From: Seminavis robusta
Taxonomy: Eukaryota; Bacillariophyta; Bacillariophyceae; Naviculales; Naviculaceae
Direction: 5' to 3'
Assembly: GCA_903772945.1 (NCBI GenBank)
Contig: CAICTM010000239.1
Coordinates: 23,468 to 87,467 of the forward strand
DNA: 64,000 nucleotides
Numbering within the stretch: position 1 is the stretch's first letter; every line of letters begins with the position of its first letter. The position numbers were made by a program, and so were the translations under genes. The notes under the pieces are model-generated. The model did no database searches and was not told the DNA's origin. It worked only from the letters and a program-made list of their open reading frames with translations. Below are positions 1-11,320 of this stretch, in pieces.

Positions 1-1
1 C

Positions 2-1788
2 CACATTTATGAGGTCAGCAGTGACGGGGCCAAGGATCGAGTGGCTGGCGACCACAATGGTACTCTCATCATCAGGATACGCATCGAATGGGAACATCAA
101 GTATTGGACGCCATGAGATTGCCGCCGGAATTCTATATTTCGGTCCCCCGAAAACACGATTTCCAGACGGCAACCTACACCACTGTGGGAGAGGTAAGCA
201 CCGCTGCTCCCTGGTAGCACCGTACGTTCCAATGATTGCTCACCGCTCGCTCGATAATATATATAGCGCCACTCGGACGACTTCAGCATTGCTGCCTTGA
301 CCAGCTACGTGGAGGAATTGGAGAGTTACTACTCGGAGGAAAATCTGGAATTGGTGTCGGTCATCGTCCTCATTATTTTGCTCTGGCGAGGAACCTACAA
401 AGTCAACGTGTTTGGTCGCGAAATGCTGTTGCCCGTGAACTCTGCTTTACTCTTTACCTGGGGAGTCTTGGTCACACAAAACTACAACCGTTTCCCATCG
501 TTTGTCATGTTTTCAATTGCGTGGGTGTTTCTGATCTCTGCGGCACTAAGCCGAAGGCATCCATCCCCGTGGCACCAGTGCGAAAGCTACCGCGATCTCC
601 TGCAGGGGTTGATCAGCGAATTGTTGCATGTCATCATTGGAGATTCGTCCCGTTCAGTGTTGGTTCGCATGAAGGAAACGATTGCTGCCAACGAGAATGA
701 GGAAGAGATCCAACGCTACAATGACGAACGACAACAACGCAAAAAGGTAGAGCAATCCGTCAAACTCAAAAAGGCGGCAGAGCTCGAAGAAGAAGTGGAG
801 CGACACAAAGCAGAAATGGCGGTTCTTTCGGAAGCAAATATTGCCACTGCAAAACGAGAAACGGTCAACTTTTTCCAAGCAGCCAATCCGCTCAAACCAA
901 TACTGCATCCAATCCAAACCGTTCTCCATCAACTTTGCATCTATATGCGCATCGTCAAGAGCATTGTCTCGTGGCAGGAAAACTATTACCCCTTTTGGAT
1001 TGTGACATTTTGCTTCGTCATTTCGGCCCTCATTTTCTTTGTTCCGTGGGGATTGATTCTTCGTTGGTTGATCCGGATTCTGGTTTGGGTATTTTTGGGT
1101 CCGTGGATGAGAATCGTGGATTGGTATTACTTCGAGCAAGTTGATCACATGACACCCGAAGAGCGGGAGACATACGTTCGAAGACAAGCACAATCGGCCC
1201 ACAAAGCCTTCCAAGCTCAACGACTTCAACGTCGCACCGAAAGGGAGGCCCGAGTCAAATTGAAGAGCATGATGAAGTACTTGTTTGGAAAGGTGAGTTC
1301 GGTTGCCTGGTTGTTGATTTATGGTAGGGCTAGTTCGCTTAGATGTATTTCACCGTGTTGGCGTTGCAACAGTATGTTGTTCGTGTACCCAGGTTTCAGC
1401 AAGCGCAGTTCCTGGACAATCCGCTACCAGCGTCCACAGCAGAACCTTACAGAGGTGACGTCGGCACATTTACAACAATTGGGCAGGTGTGCAATCAGAC
1501 GCTTGTCGGAGATATGATTCCGTCGAGGTAAGACCGCGACCGCCTTTTGATGCGTCCATTATACTAGCTCGCTTTTCTGCTCACCGGTACACATGATCAA
1601 CTTCTAGAACGGTTCAAGCGCGGCCATTTACAAAAAACATCAAGCACGAAGCTCCTTCCGACAGGACAACACGACGGTTTGAGCCGTCCGCGGTCACTGC
1701 AATCCGACCGAAAAGTTCACCCTCCCCGGCAAAAAAGAAAAAGAGAAAGAGGCTGTCTTTTAGCCGTTTCCTCAAGAAGATCAAGTAG
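2..1788 (+). CDS. Multi-pass membrane protein with possible C2 end and central coiled coil (5' partial)
   Basis: The reading frame is open from the left edge, so the gene starts outside the window. Four exons are supported by GT-AG sites and frame continuity: <2..193, 267..1292, 1400..1527 and 1608..1788 (508 residues visible). The first exon ends in a beta-rich segment (GTLIIRIRIEWEH) that resembles the last strands of a C2 domain; this is a weak call. Exon 2 then has hydrophobic spans near LELVSVIVLIILLW, LLPVNSALLFTWGVLV and FVMFSIAWVFLISAAL. A long charged coiled coil follows (EEIQRYNDERQQRKKVEQ onward). Two further spans lie around YPFWIVTFCFVISALIFFV and GLILRWLIRILVWVFLG. The C-terminus is strongly basic (PAKKKKRKRLSFSRFLKKIK). 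For the second intron the AG at 1398-1399 keeps the frame, whereas the nearer AG at 1391-1392 leads to an early stop. A membrane-tethered C2 protein is plausible, but function is unknown. Confidence 0.75.
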
Positions 1789-2157
1789 TCATGTGTGTGT
1801 TTGATGGCCTTTGGCGCTGGGTGAAAAGGATAAGACTTGCCATGGGCATCTGTACCGTATGGCTTGGAGTCTGAGCCATTAAAGTAACGTAAATATTGCT
1901 GACACAGGACATCTTCCTCATCAAAAGTTGATTGTATTGTAACGTTGCCTATTAATTGTTTAATGTATGGTACTGATACACTTTCGAACAAGCCATGACA
2001 GACATAGGAAGACGCCATCTTTATGGCATCCTCGAAAACAGGATGAACGACATCCGCGTGTCCTCTTGTGGAGTATTGTGGCTGGGAGAGTTGCAGCTTC
2101 CTCTCTCTTTTCGCTTCACTGAGAGAGAACCTAGCACAAGTGGATTGCTCTTGTGGT
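1789..2157. other. Convergent intergenic region
   Basis: This 369-bp gap lies between the 3' ends of two convergent genes. I see no gene, repeat or RNA in it; it presumably holds the two 3' UTRs. Confidence 0.5.
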
Positions 2158-3785
2158 TTATTTGCCCACTTCAATTCCGTTATCGACTTCATCAGCTGCT
2201 TCGTCGGCCTCATCATCGGCATCGGTCTCTGTCTCCACTGCAGTTTCCGCCTCGGTTTCAACCGCTGTCTCGGCGTCGGTCTCTACCATAGTTGGGGGGA
2301 TTGTTTCTTCCGGAGTTGTGTCATCTTCAGGCATAGGAACGGTTGTTGCTTCAAGCATGGGATTTTCTTCGGGCATGGGAGTTTCCTCAGGCATAGTAGT
2401 TTCTTCAGGCATGGTAGTTTCTTCCTCAACTTCGACCTCCTCTTCTTCCTCATCGTCTTTGTCATCTTTGTCTTCCTCTTCGTCTTCCTCCATCTCCTCT
2501 TCCATTTCTTCCTCTTCTTCTTCCTCCATCTCCTCCTCTTCGACTGGTTCTTCATCTTCCATCTCTTCCTCCTCGACGGGTTCTTCTTCCACTTCCTCGA
2601 CTGGTTCATGGATGAAATCGAACAATGAGTGAAATCAACTCTCTTTCAGTCTCCACCAACAAAACCTCTCTCATCTCTCATTAGCTTACCTTCATCTGCA
2701 GGGCGAACACAGTAGTCGGTTGTGGAAGCCAAATTTCCAACACAGCCTGGGACTTCATCACCGTCTTCCCGTTGGAAACAGACGAGACCACCTGCACACT
2801 GTGTGTATCAAGTTCAAAACTTGGGTGTGAGAAACCCAGTCTATTGGTTGCAACAGCACATGGTCCTCTCATTGCTTCCCACACTACTTACTTCCCCGTC
2901 ATTATCGCAATCTCCTTCACACATTCCGAGAGGGAAGAATCTGGCCGGATTTCCATTTTGTCCCACCACTGCCAGTGTCCCTACTGCAACCTCTGCTTCC
3001 ATGATTTCTTCTTCTTCTTGGTCACCTGGAAATTCTTCGGCATTGACAATGACGGAAACGCCACTCTCGGCAAAGGTTTCTAGCATGGTAGGGACCATGG
3101 TCAAAATATCCGCGGGAAAGTCGGTTTCCTCCATGTCCGCAATATCTCCGTCTACTTCCTCTTCCTCGTCATCCTTGGCGTTTTTGTCGTCTTTTTCGTC
3201 TTCCTTTTCGTCTTCTTCGGTTGGCACCATATCGACTGGGTTCTCCACGGGAACGCAATAATCAGTCCGACTTTGGAAACCAGGACCTCCATCTTGACAT
3301 CCAGGCACGGATACTCCAGCCTCTCGTTGGAAGCAATAGAGGCCTTCTTCGCACTGTTAACCATTCCAAGCAAGAAAGAAAGAGAAAGAAAGAAGTATAG
3401 GGTCGGTGAGCATTGCACTTGGGGGTATACAGTAGTGGGAGGATAGGATACCCAAACAAACCTTAACTTACATCATTATCATTATCACACTCTCCCTGTA
3501 CCGTAGAATAATAAACAACAGCAAAGAATAGAATGTAGTTTTGGTGAGCATTCCTCCTCCTGATCCTTTTTAATTAAAAGTTGCACACAGTACTGGTACA
3601 GTAGAAGGAAGACCCACCTGGCACAAACCCAACGGGAACACGTCGAAATCTCCATCATTTCCAACCACTTCCAGCGTGGGAAGTCCTTGCAACCTTCGAC
3701 TACCCTTGACGGCGCCAAGACGACCCTCTACGGTCACCAGGCTCAACACCACAAACAAGGCACACGATGTTACTCTCATCATCAT
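2158..3785 (-). CDS. Secreted two-domain cysteine-rich protein with Glu-rich acidic tail
   Basis: Five exons on the minus strand join in frame into 401 residues: 3618..3785, 3472..3495, 2892..3353, 2690..2798 and 2158..2600, all with GT-AG introns. The start is the ATG run at 3785, followed by a signal peptide (VTSCALFVVLSLVTVEG). Two copies of a six-cysteine module follow, roughly VVGNDGDFDVFPLGLC, then an Asp-rich loop, CEEGLYCFQR, VPGC and DYC. Each is followed by an acidic linker. The C-terminus is almost pure Glu/Asp with MPEETTMPEE-like repeats. The second exon is only 24 nt and encodes GECDNDND. The same module occurs seven times in the gene at 33720-38481, so the two are paralogues. 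The acidic loop and tail suggest an extracellular, perhaps calcium-binding or mineral-associated protein, but that is inference. Confidence 0.85.
3472..3495 (-). other. 24-nt phase-0 microexon (GECDNDND)
   Basis: The exon is flanked by a CAG acceptor and a GTAAGT donor on the minus strand. It inserts exactly eight codons between ..PLGLCQ and CEEGLYC.. without changing frame. Without it the cysteine module would lose its Asp-rich loop and one of six cysteines. Confidence 0.85.
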
Positions 3786-3933
3786 TTTTTTTCCCAATTG
3801 CTTTTAGTGCTTTTTTTATTGGCTGGTTGGCCACCGACAAATAAATACAGTCAACATTCAGATATATATACAGGGGGGGATTCAGGAATCCAGTAAATAT
3901 AACAGTGTGTCTAAATATAGAGCGTTACTGCTA

Positions 3934-5040
3934 CTAACCACTAGTAAAGAACGAGTGGAGAGTGCCATCACGTTTGCGTTTGCCAGCCCTTGTCGCCCTG
4001 GCCATATTCAAGGCTCTGGCAAACCTATCAAGATGCACAGTAGCAGCTTGGTTGATACCCAAGCTGGAGGCACTTTCGGACAGCTTATTGAGCGCCTCTT
4101 CAGCTTCGGCAAATGAGGCAAACACATCGGCAGGTTCCGGGTCAACGTCCATCAGTTCAGGCTCCTCATCATCAAGGACAGCCAGTTCGGCTTCGGTTGT
4201 TGTCGTTTCCAGCTCTTCTATCTCCTCGTCGATGGTTGCACTGATGACTTCAGGCTCATCTTCAATTTCAATCCAATTCTCCCCCATCTGCAGCACATCC
4301 TCCCTAGAGTACCTGTCGAAATCAGCAGCGAACGATCCTTGCAATGCAATGGCGTGCCTGGCCACATCGACCTGAGTTTCTTGAGTCTTGACTTGGAGAG
4401 CACTCATGAGGTTACACAAGTCATCAGAATCCTCTTTGCTCATTACCTTGTCCTTCATAGGGATTGAATTGGATCCAAGGTCAACATTGATTGCTGTTTC
4501 CATGGCGATGGGAAGGATGCCGGCCTTCCTCCAGCAGCGTCTGACACCATTCTCCTTTGCATAGCGACCATCCTGGTTCCAAATGTCATTCAAGATAGTC
4601 ATGGCATCAAGCAGATGTGCCTTGCCTCCAACGGCCAAGCCACGGCACCCTTTCGTTGTTTTGAGTCGCCGCTTGGCACAGGCTTCGTAGCCTCCTTCAA
4701 CGTCAAAGAGATCAAGCAAAGTAGACAGCATGATGCATTTGTATCCCACTTTAAGGGCAGCAATCATGCCCATGTCTGCAGGTTGATATGTGTTAGTCAT
4801 ATTGGGTGGAAGGAACAGAACATGGAGCCAGGAAGGTAGGACATCCCAGTCCTCCAGCTTGTGAGCACTGCAGTTGTCCAACAAGAGGATGCAATCGGTA
4901 TGATGTTTTTGTCTCCTCTCTGCCATTCTGCGCAAATCTCGCGAAAACACCATGAAAAACCCACGAACGAAGATTTGCGCGGACTGGCAGAGAATGGACA
5001 GGCATCGGCAAGCCAACTCCCATTGGCACCTCATCGGCAT
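3934..5040 (-). pseudogene. Pogo/Tigger-like DDE transposase, N-terminally truncated
   Basis: The open frame (368 residues) carries the second half of a DDE_1 catalytic domain: LLLDNCSAHK followed by LFLPPNMTNTYQPADMGM, the hallmark of pogo/Tigger/jerky transposases. A helical region, a long acidic stretch (IEIEDEPEVISATIDEE onward) and a basic C-terminus (ARATRAGKRKRDGTLHSFF) follow. The HTH/CENP-B DNA-binding part and the segment with the first catalytic Asp are missing; upstream of about 5000 the frame does not look coding. The last residues, DGTLHSFF, resemble a PCNA-interacting (PIP) box, which has been described at the C-terminus of Drosophila pogo transposase. I could not find convincing terminal inverted repeats. 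It is a dead fragment unless the missing exons lie elsewhere. Confidence 0.75.
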
Positions 5041-6339
5041 GCATTGGCATTTACATGTATGTCTCTGTCGAATTGGACGGTTTGCGATGGATTGCGAGCG
5101 ATTGTTTTGCTGCTACCAGATTTGCGAAGGGTGTCAGTCATTCACGGTCACTCGTGACTGGGGGGGGGAACTCGAGATATAGTAAATATTATAGAGCGAA
5201 TAAATATAAGATTATAAATATAAGCGAGCGTTAACTGTAATGAGCGAAAGATCTTTTGCGCTTCTGATCTTCCGATCATTCCGAACGCTAATCTCGATCG
5301 TCATTTTCGTTCACGTGGTCCAATCGATGACTGTGTGCCTCAGGTCATTATAATACATTTAACGACATGACCAAAAGAATTAGGTAGGGTGCTATGCCAC
5401 CATTTGTATTCGCGGGAGCATGGGGAGGATCGATCCTCGGATCCCTCTCCCACAAAGTGATTTCGCAACTCGTGCGAACGCAATACTACCATTATTGGCC
5501 AGACCTTTCACATCAGGGTACGGCAAGTGCCAACTAACTGTGGATGCCGTTGTGCATGCTGCTTATACTTCTCTGTGTTTTTGGATCCACCCCACAAGAC
5601 GATCTCTCTGGTAACAAGTTTCTGGTCTCAGGCAGCTAGCTAGACATCCGAGCTAATACATCAGCCTCCATCGTCGTCAGGAGCGAAAGTGAAGAAACGA
5701 TCCTTAAGCACACGAACAATGCATAGTGCGTTGGACCAAGTTCTCATCATCCTTGATGGGGCTCTGCCAATGCCAACTATCAGCATTTCAAAGAACCAAT
5801 AGTTCAGCTCAGCGACAGCAAACACAATTTTGATTGACCAAAATTCTGCAGAAAACAGAAAACAGCAAAAAGACCAGTTCTGGATTGTCTGGATGTCATG
5901 ACAGGAAAACAAACCAATTACTATGATAATATCTTCACGCATTCCACCAACCCTGACCTTACTTGTTAATGGTGAATTTGTCATTGTGCTGGCCAATGCT
6001 GATCAAGCCTTTGACAGCTTGGTGCAATGGGCCGGCCGGCCAGCCACGTAAAGAACAACACTGTATTGATGTTACCAACCTGGGGATTCAAAGCAGCAAG
6101 GCGAGCCCCTTCTCCTACCAGAGATCATTTGTTTCATCTTCCTTGACGGGGAACACTCCACATAGTTCCAAACCCCGAGATTCAACCAAGATGCCACGAG
6201 TGGCTACCTACCAGATCGTGGGATGCTGATGTCTTGCTTTCAGCAAAGCCTTGTGGCTGGTAACTTGAAACCAGAAAAATTCCAACGGCCCACGGTTCAT
6301 TTGCATGACAGATGAAACAAACCATGAAAGTCGTAAAAA
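5041..6339. other. Gene-free region
   Basis: About 1.3 kb with only short, low-quality open frames on both strands. A short AT-rich stretch lies near 5170-5240. Nothing recognisable. Confidence 0.4.
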
Positions 6340-6770
6340 TGAATGAAGACGGTGCTGAGAATTCAGCACTTTGGCTGGGCTGTCATGGAAGAACGTCCTG
6401 AAGCTGTGGACGTATTCACAGTCATTCAAATGTGGCATCTACATGCATGGCTGCAGCCCCCAAAATGCATGCCCACAGTGACCATGAAAATGCTGGTATG
6501 TATTGGGGTAAAAAGAGACAAGGGATGCCGGGCTACAGGGTTCCCAGCCAGCCGACACTGAGTACCCAAGCAATCTTGACAAGGCAGCTCTAGTTGGCAG
6601 CTTTGAGCATGAGCCGCCTCCTCAGAAGGAAGGGATTCCACTAACACCAGAAGAGAAAGAATTCATTTTTCGAAAGCAACACAGGAAACTGTTTTCTGAA
6701 CTAGAGCAGCAATTGGAATCAGCCGAAAAGCGAGTTGAATGACAAGAAGAAGCAAACAAAGGAGGCACTG
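6340..6770 (+). pseudogene. Decayed coding element, copy 1 (unknown family)
   Basis: Translated pieces such as GMYWGKKRQGMPGYRVPSQP (about 6492-6551) and EGIPLTPEEKEFIFRKQHRK (about 6626-6687) can be aligned by eye with pieces of 15880-16340. Stops and frameshifts break the frame in both places. The second piece reads like a charged helix, ending in LESAEKRVE and a stop. I do not recognise the parent protein; a transposon ORF is the simplest guess. Confidence 0.4.
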
Positions 6771-6929
6771 CAACAGGGATTACAGAAGGCAGCTACAGAA
6801 GTAGGTTTGAGGGGCCTCGAGGGACTGTAGTGACCATGTCAATACTTTCTTTGTCTACTAGATACCGCTCGAATCGCGCATGCAACTGAATACACCAGTC
6901 ATCATTCAATTTTTGAACACATGGGAACC

Positions 6930-7250
6930 TGTGTTACAAGAGAGTCACTATACCACAGCCCTGGAAATAGGATAGTCGGACATAACTACCATCCCTTTTT
7001 CCTTACCCCTCCTACCCCCCTCAAACTTCTTTACCAACCCCAACTCTCTTCAACAAAGAGCTCGTGATTTGTGGTGAATCATGGCTCTGACCTCAGTGTA
7101 CAAATCCTTAGATAGCTAACAGGCGTCGCACCCTCTCAGGAGGCCAGTGTGGCCGGTGAGCAGACTTGACTGTGGGAAATACCCGGGCCTTAGCTCGTGG
7201 GTCGTCCTCAAGCACATCTCATCTGAATCCGTTATTAGACGTTCAGTTTT
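6930..7250. repeat. Dispersed repeat, inverted relative to 39705-40045
   Basis: The stretch around CACAGCCCTGGAAATAGG and the later block around GGCCAGTGTGGCCGGTGAGC recur in the same order, reverse-complemented, near 40.0 and 39.8 kb. Similarity is patchy with C-rich indels between the blocks. Probably an old non-autonomous element. Confidence 0.6.
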
Positions 7251-7514
7251 TTTGTCTACTAGATACCGGTATGTCTATAACGCACACCACTAGTAGAGGT
7301 AAATTGGTTTTCCCCTCGCCTTTTCGAGGGAGTCGTTGCTCGAGCTACTACTCCTGGGCACTGGGCATGGGATCACATGTTGTCCAGGATAGAGTCAGTC
7401 AGTTATTGACCATGCGCCTGGTGTAGAAAGGTTGTCGGTGTTACTCTAGGTATTGAGAAGAGGTTGAATGAGAGGTAAATCAGGACTTGACTCCTGGCTA
7501 CTAGCTAGCTCCCA

Positions 7515-7740
7515 TGTACCAGTACCACGAAGAAAGAGGACCGATTAGTCATGTTTACTATATAAAATACAGTACTATACTACCTCTGTAGCGTGCAAGT
7601 ACAAATCATACACGGCTGTAGAAAGTCTACGTGCAATAGGTATGTACGTTGCACATAGGCTTCTACAGCCGTATAGGAAGCCTACGTGCAAAACGTATGT
7701 AGGGTGCACGTAGGCTTTCTACAGCCGTGTAGGAAGCCTG
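7515..7740. repeat. Foldback element: shared 95-bp leader plus two hairpins
   Basis: About 7515-7610 is shared in direct orientation with 10537-10632 (CAGTACTATACTACCTCTGT core). It is followed by two inverted repeats. The first has arms of about 25 nt beginning CGGCTGTAGAAAG at about 7612 and closing with CTTCTACAGCCG at about 7670. The second has arms AAGCCTACGTGCA and TGCACGTAGGCTT at about 7678-7718. This is typical of foldback or MITE remnants. Confidence 0.6.
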
Positions 7741-9997
7741 AGGGTTAAATTACTCATTTAGCTTAACAAGCTATTGGCCACGGAGTGACTTTATTGACGC
7801 GGGCAAGTGGTGGGGGAGATCCCCACCTAGCTGAGTCGTCATCTACTTGTTTGCCCAATCAACATGGCCTCATCCACTGGCCCAACGTGGAGCCAGCACC
7901 AAGTAGACAGATGCCCTGGGTAGGGGGGTGAGCACATTGATAGGGAACCTGCAGCGCAAAACCTGGGTTACAGGGGCTTACACAGGATTTTGTCGGTATT
8001 GAAACCATTATCACCAAAGGGGCCGTAAGGACCAGATAGATTGCCAGACCAAAGAGTGCTCGCCAGTAAGTGTGTCTGGGTGATCAGGTCCCAAGCTGTG
8101 GCAAGTGCCTTGGCATGCAAGGCAAGATGCCAGCAGAGCCCGTAGGAGGTGGTACTCCTCAGGCTGGACCAGAGCAGGGTGTAACCCATCCAATGCACAA
8201 AAATTGTTAGATAGAGGCCAACAAGCAGGCAGAAGATGGGGTCAAATGACACACTGGCAGTCTGTGATTCCCAGGAGGGAGGCACAGTGGCTGCTGGAGT
8301 GTTGTGGGCTGTTCGAGGGGTTGTTGAGTCAATAGGAGGAGGATAAGGGGGCACTGGGAGTGGGCTGGTGCCAGGGGCAGGAGGGGAGATCCTGTTGGTG
8401 TTGGAGTGTTGTTGTAGGAGTTGGGATGTAGCATGGTTGATGGTGTGTTGTAGGATAGAGGCGTGCCTCTGTTCAAGGGTGAGAACAAAGGCATCCTCCC
8501 TGATAGGGTAGGGTGTGATTCGGAAGGGTGTGATCCTCAAGATGGCTGCATGCTCTAGGAGCTGTTGGCTGATCATCTGGGGAGTGGTGTTGTGTAGTCT
8601 GCGGAGGATGGTGGATGTGGTTGGTTGGGTGAAGTGTGGGAGTGGGGGGATGTCTGGGAGGACCTTGGGTTTGAGTGAAGTTGTGGGTAGACATGGGGAA
8701 GTCATGGTGGGTGGTAGGTGGGTTGGTGGGAGAGTTGTGTATCCTGGAGTGTTGACTGTAGTGTCGTGGCTTCAACGCAAGCAATGGAGGTTGCTTGTGA
8801 GGTGGCGAGAGGATTGATGTAGAGGGGTTTATTCAAGGGGCAATGCACTGAGGCACTGGTAATCAAGGTTTATATCAAGTTGTTGGGTTGTTGTTGCCAC
8901 TGGATCAAAGGCTGTGGCCAAGTCTGTTGCAGGTATACCACTACCTGCAGGAGAAGATGGTATCAGAGCCAAAGGCTGTTAGGGATTCTTTCAGGGAAAA
9001 CTGGAGAAGTCACGCTATAGCCAGTATAGGCAGTGGTGGGGGTATCAAGGGGTGTTGTTGGTTGATGGGGCTGTGTTACTGGATGACACTGTGTTGTCTC
9101 AAAGGCTGGTACTCAATCTGTTGTAGTGACCGATGCAACAGAGAGTCAAGCCAAGATGTGGAGAGGGTACTCAATTCAGCTCGAAAGTACAAATGTGCTG
9201 AAGAGTCACTCAACAATCAAGTAGAGAAGAAGGGTCAGTTATGTATTAATATCTATGCCACACCACGCTGCAGGTCTGTCTGGGGATCAATCCTTTGGAG
9301 CACCACACTCAGTAGGAGAGGCAGATAGGAGCAGCGAGGTGGCTGTTTCAATGAAGGTGTTGCACAATCTGTTATAACCAGAGGGGCAACTTTTGTAGTT
9401 GGTTCTTGTGATGGTGAGATCCTATGGAGAGGAGTTGGATATCCCAGGGAGAAGGCTGAACGACGCCAAGGCAGCCTGGTGTCCAAGGAAGGAAACTATG
9501 CTCAGTAACTCCGACGAAAAAGCTGAGGCAGTATCCAACTTGTAACCAACTCAAGTCCTTACAGGAACTCTGTTGTTGTTTGTTGTTCCTCTTGGGGAGG
9601 AGTTAGATATCAATGGAGGGGTGTAACAGTGGGTGTCGATCAGTCAATCAGTCTGTATAGGGATAGGACTGGTTGGATCAGTAAGATCAGTTCCAACGAG
9701 GACGTCGGGAGAAACCCAGAGTGGCCGGTGAGAAAGTAAGAAATACAGCTGTGTTTCTGTTCTCGACGGTCACTGCAGGTATCTCGTGAAGTCCTTCTTG
9801 ATAGTAGTAGGCTGTTGTTCGATCCGTACGGAGGAAGAGGTACGTTCGCGGGAAGAGGTACGTGTCAATTCACGGGAGCGAGTCTTGGATCGATTCGGAA
9901 GGTCGATTCGATTCAGAGGATTTGGTTCGATTCGATTCGAATCAACGTCACCGGTTGCCTTAGGGGTAAGGTTAACCGAGCCTGTTGTTGTTGGTGG
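7741..9997. other. Unassigned region with one low-confidence minus-strand frame
   Basis: The only sizeable frame is 7968..8705 on the minus strand (245 codons), rich in Pro, Thr and His. It has no domain I recognise, and its plus strand is G/T-rich low-complexity sequence, so I do not call it a gene. No RNA gene was recognised. The stretch 9880-9950 is rich in GATTCGATTCG-type short repeats. Confidence 0.35.
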
Positions 9998-9999
9998 AG

Positions 10000-11190
10000 G
10001 AGGGCCCCTTCAACTAATCACTTTTACGGGTACCACAACTCAAAATATGTGCAACCAGATGCTCTTGCCCAGACTAGCTTAACCCTCCTCCTTCTCCCCT
10101 CTTGGGCCCCTTCAACTAATCACTTTTACGGGTACCACAACTCAAAACATGTGCAACTAGATGCCTTTGTCCAGACTAGCTAACCCTCCTCCTTCTCCCC
10201 TCTGGAGCCCCTTCAACTAATCACTTTTACGGGTACCACAACTCAAAACATGTGCAACTAGATGCCTTTGCCAGACTAGCTTAACCCTCCTCCTTCTCCC
10301 CTCTGGAGCCCTTCAACTAATACTTTTACGGGTACCACACTCAAACATGTGCAACTAGTGCCTTTGTCCAGACTAGCTAACCCCCCTCCTTCTCCCCCTC
10401 TGGAGCCCCTTCAACTAATCACTTTTACGGGTACCACAACTCAAAACATGTGCAACTAGATGCTCTTGCCCAGACTAGCTTAACCCTCCTCCTTCTCCCC
10501 TCTGGAGCCCCTTCAACTAATCCCTTTTACGGGTACCGTACGACGAAGAAAGAGGACTGATTAGTTAAGCTGACTATAGAAAATACAGTACTATACTACC
10601 TCTGTAGCGTGCCGTACAAATCCTACACAACTACCGCACAGCTACGGCACGGTACATACGTAGCGTGCAGTAGGATGTGCCGTAGAGGTGCCGTGCGACT
10701 GACGTCATTCTACGCGCGCGATGTGCGCGAATCGAGGAACACTCACACCCAGTTTTAAGATACCGCATTTTTGCTTCCCACCCTTATTTTAAGATACTTC
10801 AATGAGTACGTACCATAGCTACATACATGTACTTGTACATAATCCCCTCTGGAGCCCCTTCAACTAATCACATTTATGGGTACCACAACTCAAAACATGT
10901 GCAACTAGATGCTCTTGCCCAGACTAGCTTAACCCTCCTCCTTCTCCCCTCTGGAGCCCCTTCAACTAATCACTTTTACAGGTACCACAACTCAAAACAT
11001 GTGCAACTAGATGCTCTTGCCCAGACTAGCTTAACCCTCCTCCTTGTCCCCTCTTGAGGCGGAGCCCTTCAACTAATCACTTTACGGTACCACAACTCAA
11101 AACATGTGCAACTAGATGCCTTTGTCCAACTAGCTTAACCCTCCTCCTTCTCCCCTCTGGAGCAACTAATCACTTTTACGGGTACCGTGC
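10000..11190. repeat. 102-bp minisatellite, about ten units, interrupted
   Basis: Units start with CCCCTTCAACTAATCACTTT and include GGGTACCACAACTCAAAACA and CAGACTAGCTTAACCCTCCT. The TTCAAC landmark recurs at 10009, 10111, 10212, 10312, 10410 and 10512, then at 10859, 10961 and 11068, with a partial last unit near 11163. Spacing is 98-107 bp, mostly 101-102. A 300-bp insertion splits the array at about 10540. Since 102 is divisible by 3 the array mimics a repeated protein, but indels between units break the frame. Confidence 0.85.
10537..10845. repeat. Insertion inside the minisatellite
   Basis: The first 95 bp match 7515-7610. A hairpin follows with perfect 9-bp arms CTACGGCAC and GTGCCGTAG. 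It sits between two minisatellite blocks that resume with the same unit, so it likely inserted into an existing array. Confidence 0.6.
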
Positions 11191-11320
11191 CAGGTGCCAG
11201 GTATGGGAGGGAATGATCTGTTGTACCATCTCGAGAAAAAGCCTACCGAAGGAAAGTTAATACTCATATTCATTTCTTTGTACTTTGGCACAGCTCACTT
11301 TCGTCAGGGGCCTCAATGCA

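Noticed and set aside
2153-2632. Ser-rich plus-strand frame opposite the acidic tail
   Set aside because: Mirror image of Glu codons (GAA/GAG to TTC/CTC and shifted TCT); the minus strand joins perfectly to upstream exons.
7968-8705. 245-codon minus-strand frame rich in Pro/Thr/His
   Set aside because: Low complexity on the opposite strand and no recognised domain; not enough to call a gene.
9900-9960. tRNA-like B-box (GGTTCGATTC)
   Set aside because: Part of a run of short GATTCGATTCG repeats; no cloverleaf can be folded around it.
10827-11057. Repeat protein with 34-residue units in the minisatellite
   Set aside because: The frame breaks at unit-length changes (98-107 bp), there is no start or stop context, and units are conserved at the DNA level irrespective of frame.
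10000-11190. CRISPR-like array
   Set aside because: Whole 102-bp units are repeated without unique spacers, in a eukaryotic context.
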